Below are positions 34,147-42,048 of a stretch of 64,000 nt of DNA, one piece after another; positions within the stretch are counted from its first letter, which is position 1; each line of letters begins with the position of its first letter. Below the pieces are notes generated by a model. That model searched no databases and had not been told where the DNA came from. It saw only the letters and a program-made list of their open reading frames with translations. Where the stretch lies: the NCBI RefSeq assembly GCF_019457535.1, contig NZ_CP080417.1, positions 3,472,001 through 3,536,000 of the forward strand, read 5' to 3'. The stretch is from Shewanella halotolerans (GTDB lineage Bacteria; Pseudomonadota; Gammaproteobacteria; Enterobacterales; Shewanellaceae). Position numbers and translations under genes: made by a program.

Positions 34147-34866
34147 GTGTATAAAAAATTTAATAAGAAACGGATAGCCCAGCTAGCTGGCTTAACCTTG
34201 GCAACCGCGCTAATCACACCTTTGGCACAAGCTGAAGTCTCGGGAGAAATTGGCGTCACCAACGATTACCGCTTCCGCGGTATCTCACAAACCGCAGGCG
34301 ACTTTGCCGTTCAAGCCAGCATAGATTACAGCATGGAAAGTGGTTTCTTCATCGGTGCCTGGGGCAGTAATGTCGATGATGAAAGTTATGATGCCGATGT
34401 CGAAGTCGACTTCTATGCCGGTTACGCCGGCGCCTTCGGGGAAGACGACGCAGTGGAATATGACTTCACCCTGACCTACTACACCTATCCGGGACAGGAT
34501 GAGAGCACTAAGTATCTCGAGGCCTCACTGGGCTTCTACTTTGCCGACTTCCACTTCGCCCAGTGGTACACCAACGACTACGCCAACGCCGATGTGTCTC
34601 TGCACTACAGCGAGCTGAACTACTCCTACGAGTTTATCGAGAACTGGAGCATAGATGCTCACGTGGGCTACAGCTATGGCGACGGGGCAGACCTAGACTG
34701 GGGTGAGAACTATGTCGATTACTCCATCGGCGTCTCCACCGAGATCGGCGGTGTCGGCCTGTCGCTGGCCTGGTTAGACACTAACCTGAGCAGCGACAAC
34801 GAGATCAAGGACGGTCCATGGAAGAACGAAGGCACTATTCTGGCCACCGCCAGCTACGCCTTCTAA
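34147..34866 (+). CDS. TorF-family outer-membrane porin-like protein
   Basis: A 239-residue exported beta-barrel protein. It starts at GTG 34147 with GGAGA 12 bases upstream. The signal peptide is about residues 1-29 (cleavage after LAQA). The mature protein opens with VSGEIGVTNDYRFRGISQT, the signature of the TorF/Gcw_chp family of putative porins, and ends in the terminal aromatic motif TASYAF expected of outer-membrane barrels. Alternating Tyr/Trp-rich strands run throughout. It is monocistronic with its own terminator. Its place behind the beta-alanine operon may mean that it admits amines or amino acids, but this is inference. Confidence 0.83.
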   Translation: MYKKFNKKRIAQLAGLTLATALITPLAQAEVSGEIGVTNDYRFRGISQTAGDFAVQASIDYSMESGFFIGAWGSNVDDESYDADVEVDFYAGYAGAFGEDDAVEYDFTLTYYTYPGQDESTKYLEASLGFYFADFHFAQWYTNDYANADVSLHYSELNYSYEFIENWSIDAHVGYSYGDGADLDWGENYVDYSIGVSTEIGGVGLSLAWLDTNLSSDNEIKDGPWKNEGTILATASYAF

Positions 34867-34895
34867 CCCCCAGCCCTCCCCAACCAAGTGATTGT

Positions 34896-34925
34896 AAAAA
34901 AACCGCCTTCATTGGCGGTTTTTTA
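34896..34925 (+). terminator. Porin terminator
   Basis: AACCGCC (34901-34907) pairs with GGCGGTT (34914-34920), flanked by A and T runs. It may also serve the minus-strand small gene. Confidence 0.88.
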
Positions 34926-34983
34926 TTAGGGGTATATTTACGAGTTTAAGGACAATCTACTCCTAAACTCGACAATATCTAGC

Positions 34984-35154
34984 TTACAACTTCAGGCTCT
35001 CCCCCCGGCGGACTCGCTCACCTAGGGCGCGCCAGTAATTCACCAACTCCTGATGCGCCTGCGCGCGTTCGGGAAAGGTTTGCGATAACCCTTGTAGAAT
35101 ATTGGCTTGCTGATGACAAAGTTTTTCCCAACGGCGGGCATTAGACAGGTGCAT
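34984..35154 (-). CDS. Small basic hypothetical protein, 56 residues
   Basis: A short reading frame on the minus strand from an ATG at 35154 to TAA at 34986-34984. An AAGGA ribosome site lies six bases upstream of the ATG. The product begins MHLSNARRWEKLCHQQANIL and continues with LVNYWRALGERVRRGESL; it looks like two amphipathic helices rich in Arg, Gln and Leu, with no signal peptide. Good ribosome-site spacing and a gene-sized gap argue that it is real. I do not recognise a family, and the function is unknown. Confidence 0.6.
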   Translation of the reverse strand: MHLSNARRWEKLCHQQANILQGLSQTFPERAQAHQELVNYWRALGERVRRGESLKL

Positions 35155-35279
35155 AGTGTTTTCCTTAACGTATTAAACTCCTTCGAAGAGTATAGCCAGT
35201 TTATTAAAAATTTGATCTAAGCCGCTAGGAAAAACCCTTAGCCGGGAGTATCTTCAAACTATAACGCTAAGGAGTGACT

Positions 35280-35624
35280 ATGACTGAAACCCTATTGAAA
35301 ATCGCCTTTATCCTGGTGGGCCTCTTTCTGATCTACAAGCTGATCTTCTCAGGCAAACGTGGCTTAAGCCTTTTTGAGATGCATTTTAAAGATGGCCGTC
35401 TCATCTCCCACAAGGGCAAGATCCCGGAGAAGTTTCAGCGGGAATGTAAAGCCATCGCCAAGAGTGAGAAACTGACCTGTGTGGTACGCGCCGAGAAGAG
35501 CGGCAGCGTCAGGCTGCATGTGTCGGCCAACGTCAGCGATGCCATCATACAGCGCATCCGCAACCAATTTCCGTTCGAATACTACGACAAGAAAACCGTC
35601 GATAATTCGCGTCAGGCAGGCTAG
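35280..35624 (+). CDS. DUF3634 family single-TM protein
   Basis: A 114-residue protein starting at ATG 35280, five bases after AAGGAG; an in-frame GTG at 35274 overlaps that ribosome site. One TM helix lies at about residues 5-24 (LLKIAFILVGLFLIYKLIF). A small soluble domain follows with GRLISHKGKIPEKFQRECK and SGSVRLHVSANVSDAIIQRIRNQFP. The pattern fits the DUF3634 family of Vibrio and Shewanella. The function is unknown. It is flanked by divergent small genes and has its own promoter region. Confidence 0.75.
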   Translation: MTETLLKIAFILVGLFLIYKLIFSGKRGLSLFEMHFKDGRLISHKGKIPEKFQRECKAIAKSEKLTCVVRAEKSGSVRLHVSANVSDAIIQRIRNQFPFEYYDKKTVDNSRQAG

Positions 35625-35668
35625 GCCCGCCCTAAGCTAAACCTAGCCTAAGCAGAGGCCGCCACAGA

Positions 35669-35860
35669 TTACGGATTCAGATACTGATCCAGGCGGCCAT
35701 CTTCCTTGGCATCGTCTATGATGCGTTGATTATCCTGTGACATGGGGTCTTTGACCTCCAGCGGATCCCCTTGGGGCTCAGACTCAGCCGTCACACTCAT
35801 GTTTATCCCGGTCGAACAGGCGCTCAAACCGAGCGCTACCAGCAGTATCCACTTATTCAT
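35669..35860 (-). CDS. Small lipoprotein, 63 residues
   Basis: The N-terminus MNKWILLVALGLSAC is a clear lipoprotein signal peptide, with lipobox LSAC and Cys15 as the lipidation site. The mature part is short and acidic (about 48 residues, ending DDAKEDGRLDQYLNP) and likely disordered. Residue +2 is Ser, which predicts outer-membrane sorting by the usual Lol rule. It begins 15 bases after the DUF368 gene on the same strand, so the two are co-transcribed. The function is unknown. Confidence 0.75.
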   Translation of the reverse strand: MNKWILLVALGLSACSTGINMSVTAESEPQGDPLEVKDPMSQDNQRIIDDAKEDGRLDQYLNP

Positions 35861-35875
35861 CTATCGCCCCCACGC

Positions 35876-36826
35876 CTAGTTTTTAGCGATGTTCTTACTT
35901 TTAGTGCTAGCAGCATTGTCGCCAGCAAAATATTCCAGTGCCCATACCAGAGCGATACCCGCCAACATGGCGCAGATGGCCAGCTCAAGCTGCGCCGGTT
36001 GCCCGGTCAGCTGCTCAAAATTCATGGGCGACAGGTTCTGTTCCAGCAGAGGTACCTGCTCGCCTGCCGAGTTTTCACGCCAGGTGAGCACCTGCTTCCA
36101 GGGCCAGATCTTACCTAGGGTGCCGAGCATCAAGCCGGTGAGGAAGATCAGCGTCGCATCATGGTATTTACGCAGCAGCGCCGACAGCAGATGACTGAAT
36201 GAGAGCAAGCCTGCCACGCAGCCGCTGGCGAAGGTCAGTAGCACGGGGATATCCAGGCTCTTGGCGGCGCCCAGCACTGAGGTGTAAAGGCCGAGTAGCA
36301 GCAGGATGAAACTACCTGAGATCCCCGGCAGCAACATGGCGCAGATGGCAATACTGCCGCCGATGAAGACATTCAGATAGGTCATCTGCATATCGATTGG
36401 ATGCAGCACAGTGATCCCCCAGGCAAAGGCCACGCCCAGGGCAAACAGCGCCAGGCGTCCCACAGTGAAGCCCTTCACCTGCTTGAGCATATGTACCACA
36501 GAGATGATGATGAGACCGAAGAAGAAGGACCACACGGGGATCGGATGACTATGCAGCAAATAGGTGATCAGCTTGGCCAGGGTAAAGATGCTGGTGAGGA
36601 TACCGCCGAACACGGCGATCAGGAAGGGGCCGTTAATATGCATAAAGGCGGCCTTCAGTCCCTGCTGGCGGATCACCCCGATGAGGCTGGGGTTAACCTT
36701 ACGTATGCTGTTGAGCAGGGGGTCGAGGATCCCCGTGATGAAGGCAATGGTGCCCCCGGAAACGCCGGGCACCACATCGGCGGCCCCCATGGCCATCCCT
36801 TTGAAATAAGTCAGCAGATATTTCAC
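35876..36826 (-). CDS. DUF368 polyprenyl-phosphate translocase-type membrane protein
   Basis: A 316-residue polytopic protein with 8-9 hydrophobic segments. The opening YFKGMAMGAADVVPGVSGGT is the diagnostic DUF368 motif, and a second copy LLPGISGSFILLLLG lies mid-protein, consistent with an inverted-repeat fold. DUF368 proteins have been linked to recycling of undecaprenyl phosphate across the membrane (the PopT protein of Vibrio cholerae), which feeds cell-wall and O-antigen synthesis. It is followed by a small lipoprotein gene in the same operon. Confidence 0.88.
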   Translation of the reverse strand: MKYLLTYFKGMAMGAADVVPGVSGGTIAFITGILDPLLNSIRKVNPSLIGVIRQQGLKAAFMHINGPFLIAVFGGILTSIFTLAKLITYLLHSHPIPVWSFFFGLIIISVVHMLKQVKGFTVGRLALFALGVAFAWGITVLHPIDMQMTYLNVFIGGSIAICAMLLPGISGSFILLLLGLYTSVLGAAKSLDIPVLLTFASGCVAGLLSFSHLLSALLRKYHDATLIFLTGLMLGTLGKIWPWKQVLTWRENSAGEQVPLLEQNLSPMNFEQLTGQPAQLELAICAMLAGIALVWALEYFAGDNAASTKSKNIAKN

Positions 36827-37024
36827 TCAAGATCCTTAAGTTAATGATTTTCTTTAAGCCAAAAGCCTTAGCGCTCGATTATACGCGCCCGGCGCAGCCA
36901 AAGGAAAATGAAGTTTGGTTTAGACGGCCAAATCACGGCGCTATTGTTAACCACTTGTTATTCGGCTAGTCTAACAACTCATCTGACCAGACAAGCTTTT
37001 TCTTAAACCAGACAAAGCATTTTA

Positions 37025-37516
37025 ATGACGAGTAAGCCAATGAATAACAAACCGACACGAGTGATGGCACTCTACCGCCGCCTGACCAAGTGGCCACTGG
37101 GCCATAAGTTTTTCTCCCTCATGGTGTCACGCATGGCGCCCTACTTCGCCACACTTAAGCCCCTGGTTACAGAGCTGAGACCCAACTACTGCCAGGTGCT
37201 GGTGCGAAAGCGTAAGGCGGTGCAAAACCACATAGGCACAGTGCATGTCATCGCCATCTGTAATGGTCTGGAGATGGCCATGGGCACCATGGCCGAGGCG
37301 TCAATTCCCGCCCACCTGCGCTGGATCCCCAAGGGTATGAGCGTCGACTATACCGCCAAGGCCGGCAGCGACATCCGCTGCATCGCCGAAGTCACGCCCG
37401 AACAGTGGGTCGAGGGCGACATGCTGGTCAATGTTACCGCCTTGGATGAAAACGATGTGGTGGTGGTCAAGGGCCATATCAAGCTGTGGATCTCCCTCAA
37501 ACCCACAAAAGCCTAG
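37025..37516 (+). CDS. DUF4442 hotdog-fold protein (putative thioesterase)
   Basis: A 163-residue protein with a hotdog-like layout. An N-terminal helix region (ALYRRLTKWPLGHKFFSLMV) is followed by MAPYFATLKPLVTELRPNYCQV and a block ICNGLEMAMGTMAEASIPAHLRWIP that contains the central helix. Similar DUF4442 proteins are annotated as acyl-CoA thioesterase-like. The catalytic residues are not certain. The start at 37025 or an ATG five codons later (37040) are both possible, and neither has a strong ribosome site. It is monocistronic. Confidence 0.7.
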   Translation: MTSKPMNNKPTRVMALYRRLTKWPLGHKFFSLMVSRMAPYFATLKPLVTELRPNYCQVLVRKRKAVQNHIGTVHVIAICNGLEMAMGTMAEASIPAHLRWIPKGMSVDYTAKAGSDIRCIAEVTPEQWVEGDMLVNVTALDENDVVVVKGHIKLWISLKPTKA

Positions 37517-37659
37517 CCACTCTTTAACACAGATTTGCTGGGTAGTTTACCTACGCCGCCCAGCAAGCACATGGCACTATCGATAATCCTATGAAAACTT
37601 GACAATTTAGCCTCTGTCTCTCAAGTTAGTGGCATACTTTGGCATCAGGGACGCGCCAC

Positions 37660-39117
37660 ATGAGCTCGACATTAAGGACAATATCTAGCTACACCCTTTT
37701 ATTGGGATACCTTTGCCTCACGGCTAACGCCACAGCCTCAGACAATGATGGCGATAAAAGTGCCCGCATCTTAGACAAGCAGCCTAACTGTATCGAAACG
37801 ACGTTAGCACCGATATCGCTGACTCTTACGAGTAAAAAGTATCCTGCAGAGACTAAACCTCTTGAAAGCGAAGCCTTTAAATCAGCGTTGAATCAGTTAA
37901 CTCAACAAGCGACAGACAGAGGCGCCGAAGTCATCGTTCTCACCCAGGTGAGCAACCACATTGTCAGCAAGATGAAGGAGAAGAAGCTTTCTCAACGCTC
38001 CAGCCAGGAGATGGTTAAGGTCACCCAGTTAAAGACCCTTCTCGAAGCACAGCTATATCGTCTCTGCGAGCATGACAAAAGCCTGTCACAAACAGCAGCT
38101 GCCTATGACAGTAAGGGCTATGAAATTCGCCAGTCTCGCTTCGAGTACACCTTTGAGGCCCCCACACCTCAATCGGCCGCCAAACTCGCGGCGGCGAAGA
38201 GCCTGCCTCCCGCTTTAGTATCGTTAGACAATGGCGTATATGGCGCCAAACTCGGCATAAGTCCCGAAGCCCTCTATGAATTACTCGGCCCCGCTAGCAT
38301 AGAGTTACCGCTTAGCAAGCAAGATTTTGTCTGGGGTTACGGTAGGCAGCTCTGGTTTGTGTTTACCAAAGAGCGGCTCGTCGCCATCTCGACAGAGTTC
38401 AGCCCCTTGAACAATACCGGCCAGAATCTTATCGATTATCGCGACGGATTCGACGGTGCCCCTTGGTTAATTAACGGTGAGATCGCCTATCGCACTCCCA
38501 TCTCACAGGTCATTCGCACCTTGGGTGCCAACCAAGCCCAGCGACAGGGCGACCACCTAAACCTCAGTGACGGCAAGCAGCGCTTGACCCTTAACTTTGA
38601 TACCTATCTCCAGAGCGGCGAAGCGACGTCCGAATCTCAATTAACCGGCTTTAGCCTCTATCAAGACAAGACGAAGCTGACGCTGCGAGGAAAGCAACCC
38701 AACAAGGAGGCGCTCCAACCACTGCTAAAACAGCTCACCCCTTCGTTTGTCGGTGAGCGTCCTAGCCTGCAGCAACTGCAAAAGGCCTATCCCAGCATGG
38801 CGAGATTAGCTATCTCGAGCGATGGCGAATGGTGGCTGCTAGGCAACCATCTGCAACTTAGGTTCGACGGCGACACCTTACATAGGGTTAGACTCGCTTC
38901 AGGTATTTACCCACAAGCAGACGATGCGGATCTTGCCGTGCTATGCGATAAGATGGCGGTTCCATCGCAAAAGGATAAGCTGCTTGCGCAATTCGAACAG
39001 GCTAACGATGAATTCGACAGCGTCGATATTTATGAAAAAAACTTTTCGCTGGTGGCGAAATATGACTCTTATGATGACGACGCGACGCTATACGAACTGG
39101 AGATCACCTATTTCTAA
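37660..39117 (+). CDS. Uncharacterised exported protein, 485 residues
   Basis: The ATG at 37660 gives a signal peptide (MSSTLRTISSYTLLLGYLCL..., cleavage near ATAS-DN). A TTG seven codons earlier is unlikely. The mature protein has two Cys that may pair (about residues 45 and 138), an alpha/beta segment over 45-140 (AFKSALNQLTQQATDRGAEV), then several repeats of beta-rich blocks. Within these, YGAKLGISPEALYELLGPAS and TPISQVIRTLGANQ resemble each other and read like short SmpA/OmlA-type folds. I do not recognise the family. It may be periplasmic. It is followed 41 bases later by a DUF1294 gene. Confidence 0.65.
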   Translation: MSSTLRTISSYTLLLGYLCLTANATASDNDGDKSARILDKQPNCIETTLAPISLTLTSKKYPAETKPLESEAFKSALNQLTQQATDRGAEVIVLTQVSNHIVSKMKEKKLSQRSSQEMVKVTQLKTLLEAQLYRLCEHDKSLSQTAAAYDSKGYEIRQSRFEYTFEAPTPQSAAKLAAAKSLPPALVSLDNGVYGAKLGISPEALYELLGPASIELPLSKQDFVWGYGRQLWFVFTKERLVAISTEFSPLNNTGQNLIDYRDGFDGAPWLINGEIAYRTPISQVIRTLGANQAQRQGDHLNLSDGKQRLTLNFDTYLQSGEATSESQLTGFSLYQDKTKLTLRGKQPNKEALQPLLKQLTPSFVGERPSLQQLQKAYPSMARLAISSDGEWWLLGNHLQLRFDGDTLHRVRLASGIYPQADDADLAVLCDKMAVPSQKDKLLAQFEQANDEFDSVDIYEKNFSLVAKYDSYDDDATLYELEITYF

Positions 39118-39158
39118 GTGATATAAAACCCACTGCCCAAATTAACGCAAGAGCATCA

Positions 39159-39695
39159 ATGAGACAGAATAGTCCTAACAGTCACAGTGCAACACCCAGG
39201 CAAAGCGTAAAACCTAGGCAAAGCATAAGGGGGCCTGGAAAAACAACAGGCCCCAAGACATCAAGCTCCAAGCGCCCTCATGGGGGAAAGATCAGACAAA
39301 AAGGGACGAGATGGACCCTAGCCGATAAACTACGCCTCCTGCTGATGATGGCACTGTTTATCGGCCTACTACTTGCTAGTTTGTTGCAACGACTACCAAT
39401 AGCAGTCTTCATCTATTACGTCGTCATAAGCCTCATCACTTTTACCAGCTACGCCATCGACAAACGTGCCGCCAGGCAAGACACCTGGCGCATTAAAGAG
39501 AGTCGTCTGCATTGGTTATCCCTACTGGGTGGCTGGCCGGGGGCCATGCTGGGGCAGCAGCACCTGAGGCACAAGTCCAGTAAGCGTGCTTTTCGTGTTG
39601 TGCTCTGGCTGACCGTCATCATCAACCTCAGCCTGTTAGGCGCCCTGGTATCACCTCAAGGGCAAGCCCTGCTGACACAGCTAGGGGTTAACTAG
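39159..39695 (+). CDS. DUF1294 membrane protein with basic N-terminal tail
   Basis: A 178-residue protein. Residues 1-60 are low-complexity, rich in Lys, Arg, Ser and Pro. Three TM segments follow (about 65-82, 86-103 and 145-165). The motif YAIDKRAARQDTWRIKESRLHWLSLLGGWPG, given here in parts as YAIDKRAA, WRIKESRLH and LLGGWPG, identifies DUF1294, often found fused to a cold-shock domain. Here the cold-shock domain is replaced by the basic tail, which could still bind nucleic acid. The function is unknown. Confidence 0.8.
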   Translation: MRQNSPNSHSATPRQSVKPRQSIRGPGKTTGPKTSSSKRPHGGKIRQKGTRWTLADKLRLLLMMALFIGLLLASLLQRLPIAVFIYYVVISLITFTSYAIDKRAARQDTWRIKESRLHWLSLLGGWPGAMLGQQHLRHKSSKRAFRVVLWLTVIINLSLLGALVSPQGQALLTQLGVN

Positions 39696-39781
39696 CCTAT
39701 TGGTCCAGATGAGCCCTCCTCGTTTACCCACAGGGCACAATTGGCTATGATGAAGGCCGCACTTTTATAGGAAAATCAAAG

Positions 39782-40255
39782 ATGAGAATGATATTAGCAG
39801 TCGTGGTGATCGCCGGCGTCTTGTTTTACTTCTTTACCAGCATGAACAACCAGAAGGCGGCTAAGGAGAATATCGCCAAGGGCGAGACCTTTCTAGCTCA
39901 GAACAAGACAGAGGAGGGGGTTATCGAGACCGCTTCGGGGCTCCAGTACAAGGTTTTGGCAAAGGGTGACGGCAGTGTCCATCCCAAGGCCAGCGATACC
40001 GTGACGGTTCACTACCATGGCACACTGATCGACGGCACAGTGTTTGACAGCTCGGTCGAGCGCGGCGAGCCTATCGCCTTCCCGCTTAATCGCGTCATCA
40101 AGGGCTGGACCGAGGGGGTACAGCTGATGGTCGAAGGGGAAAAGACCCGCTTCTTTATTCCCAGCAGCCTGGCCTATGGTAACCGCAGCGCCGGCAAGAT
40201 CCCCGGCGGTTCTGTGCTTATCTTCGATGTTGAGTTGATTAGCATAGATAGGTAG
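39782..40255 (+). CDS. Membrane-anchored FKBP-type peptidyl-prolyl isomerase
   Basis: A 157-residue protein with an uncleaved-looking N-terminal helix (MRMILAVVVIAGVLFYFFTS) and an FKBP domain from about 53 to 156. The FKBP core is intact: VTVHYHGTLIDGTVFDSS, VIKGWTEGVQLM, FFIPSSLAYG and GSVLIFDVELI. It resembles FklB/FkpA types but lacks their dimerisation domain. The helix would tether it to the inner membrane, facing the periplasm. It probably assists folding of exported proteins. It has its own terminator. Confidence 0.88.
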   Translation: MRMILAVVVIAGVLFYFFTSMNNQKAAKENIAKGETFLAQNKTEEGVIETASGLQYKVLAKGDGSVHPKASDTVTVHYHGTLIDGTVFDSSVERGEPIAFPLNRVIKGWTEGVQLMVEGEKTRFFIPSSLAYGNRSAGKIPGGSVLIFDVELISIDR

Positions 40256-40275
40256 AGACAGTGACTTACGACATG

Positions 40276-40302
40276 AAAAACGCGCCCTAAGGCGCGTTTT
40301 TT
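40276..40302 (+). terminator. FKBP gene terminator
   Basis: CGCGCC (40281-40286) pairs with GGCGCG (40291-40296) between an A run and T6. Confidence 0.9.
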
Positions 40303-40308
40303 GTATCG

Positions 40309-40468
40309 TACCAATCACGGTAAGTAAGTGATCGGAAATAGCACAGGAAAAACGTTCGATAACAAGGCGAAGTTCTTTGATAAGTAGTTATTCTACAATC
40401 AAAAATAGTAACGCAGTTATCGAACGTTTTAACAAGCTAGCATGCTCAGTTATTTACTAGGATTGGTA
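40309..40468. repeat. 160-bp palindromic MITE-like element
   Basis: The ends are imperfect inverted repeats: TACCAATC at 40309-40316 with GATTGGTA at 40461-40468, matching at 18 of 23 positions on extension. Inside, AAAACGTTCGATAAC (40349-40363) is the exact inverse of GTTATCGAACGTTTT (40416-40430), and the middle also pairs partly. The whole element could fold into one long hairpin. It has no coding capacity. It starts at the stop codon of the adjacent aminopeptidase gene. I recall similar sequences being dispersed in Shewanella genomes, but no second full copy is in this window. Confidence 0.7.
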
Positions 40469-41722
40469 TTAATACCCGAAGGGATTGTCGATAGAGTGAG
40501 CCGGTTGGGTAAACCACTTAGGACCACTCTGTGTCATATAGAAGTGATCCTCGTGGCGCACCCCAAACTCACCCGGCACACACAGCATGGGCTCGTTACT
40601 AAAACACATGCCAGGGGCCAGCGGCGTATGGTCATTCAGCACCAAGTAGGGCCACTCATGGATATCCAGGCCGATGCCATGTCCCGTCCTATGAGGCAGA
40701 CCCGGCAGGTCATAGCCAGGGCCGAAACCTGCCTGCTCGAGTACGTCGCGGGCGGCGCGATCTACGCTTGAACAAGGTGCCCCCACCTTAGCGGCCTCGA
40801 AGGCGGCCAGCTGAGCATCTTGTTCCAGTTGCCACAGCTGACGCTGACGCTCGCTCGGCGTGCCGTAGACATAGGTGCGGGTAATATCTGAGTTATAGCC
40901 GTGCAGCTGACAACCGGTGTCGATCAACACGGTATCGTTAAGCTCGAGCGCCTTAGGCGACTTGACCCCATGGGGATAAGCCGAGTCTTCACCGAAGAGC
41001 ACGATACAGAAATAGGAGCCAGCCGGGGCGCCTACGGCTTTATGGGCCTGGTGAATAAAGCTCTCCACCTCGCCGACTGTGATCCCTTGATGCAAGATGC
41101 GTGCGGCGGCCTTGTGCACCTCAAGGGTCATATCCTTGGCACGCTGCAACAGAGCTAGCTCTGTCTCAGACTTGATCATGCGACAGGAGGCGGTAACCGT
41201 CTTACCGTTAACGAATTCAAATGCCGGCGCCAGTTGACGCACGCCATCGAAGATGAAAAACGCCGCCGACTCATCCATCGCCAGCTTGCCTTGGCTTATG
41301 CCAAGTTCACCGAGTCGCTGAACGAACAGGCCATAGGGACTCTCATCCTCATGCCAGCAGTTCACCCGCCCCTCGATAACCATATAACCCTTGAGAGTAT
41401 CGAGTTCGAACGCGGGAGCGATATATTCAAGCTCACCCTCCGCCGGCAATATGGCGCCCACCATACGCTCACTGGCGTACCAGCGCGTGCCGGTAAAGTA
41501 GTAGAGGTTAGTGCCGGCGTTGAGATAGATAGCCGCGATCCCCTGCTGACGCATCAGCTGCTGTGCCTTGTCGATACGCGCCCTGTACTCCTGCGCCGAG
41601 ATCCCTTCGACCCCTTGGGTCATATCGGACAGCTTGGCTAGCTCCTGCTCGGGCGTCGAGCCGCCAACGCCTACAGTCGTGATTAAACCAGTGCCAATTA
41701 AGCCTGTGGTATTTACACTCAT
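40469..41722 (-). CDS. M24-family Xaa-Pro aminopeptidase-like enzyme
   Basis: A 417-residue cytoplasmic metallopeptidase. The start at 41722 (MSVNTTGLIGTGLITT) has AAAGGTG upstream; a longer frame to 41848 is hydrophobic and unlike the family. A creatinase-type N-terminal domain (YLNAGTNLYYFTGTRWYASER) precedes the pita-bread domain. The metal ligands are visible in VLIDTGCQLHGYNSDITRTY (two Asp), HRTGHGIGLDIHE (His), MCFSNEP (Glu) and GVRHEDHFYM (Glu). It would cleave N-terminal residues before proline. It ends exactly at the palindromic repeat element, and a second M24 enzyme is encoded 3 kb downstream on the other strand. Confidence 0.87.
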   Translation of the reverse strand: MSVNTTGLIGTGLITTVGVGGSTPEQELAKLSDMTQGVEGISAQEYRARIDKAQQLMRQQGIAAIYLNAGTNLYYFTGTRWYASERMVGAILPAEGELEYIAPAFELDTLKGYMVIEGRVNCWHEDESPYGLFVQRLGELGISQGKLAMDESAAFFIFDGVRQLAPAFEFVNGKTVTASCRMIKSETELALLQRAKDMTLEVHKAAARILHQGITVGEVESFIHQAHKAVGAPAGSYFCIVLFGEDSAYPHGVKSPKALELNDTVLIDTGCQLHGYNSDITRTYVYGTPSERQRQLWQLEQDAQLAAFEAAKVGAPCSSVDRAARDVLEQAGFGPGYDLPGLPHRTGHGIGLDIHEWPYLVLNDHTPLAPGMCFSNEPMLCVPGEFGVRHEDHFYMTQSGPKWFTQPAHSIDNPFGY

Positions 41723-42048
41723 AGTTAACACCTTTGACGGCAGTCGCGGGGCCAACCCGCAACCACCATGGAAAAGAAGAATGATAGGCAGCCTTTTTAG
41801 CATAATGTATACAAAAAAGCAGTAGCTAACAGAAAGAAAAATCTTCAAGGTGCGCAGGCAAGCAACGCCTAGGGAGGGATTACTTAAAGGGGAACAGCAA
41901 TCGTTTCGACAAACCTAAAAGCAGAATAAAGACTAAATCGAATTAGTGCCTTCTGATTTTGCTCGCAATGCTTTTACTCGTAATGTTTTTACTTCTGTTG
42001 GCTTTAGGAGCTGTGGCTTTAGGAGCTATGACTTTATGAGCTAGGACT
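41723..42048. other. Gene-free region with 15-bp tandem repeats
   Basis: The 326 bp between the M24 gene and the ROK gene contain no convincing gene. Near its right end, three imperfect 15-bp units (GGCTTTAGGAGCTGT and variants) run in tandem over 42000-42044. The preceding 30 bases show weaker copies (GCAATGCTTTTACTC, GTAATGTTTTTACTT). No terminator is visible after the ROK gene. Confidence 0.6.
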
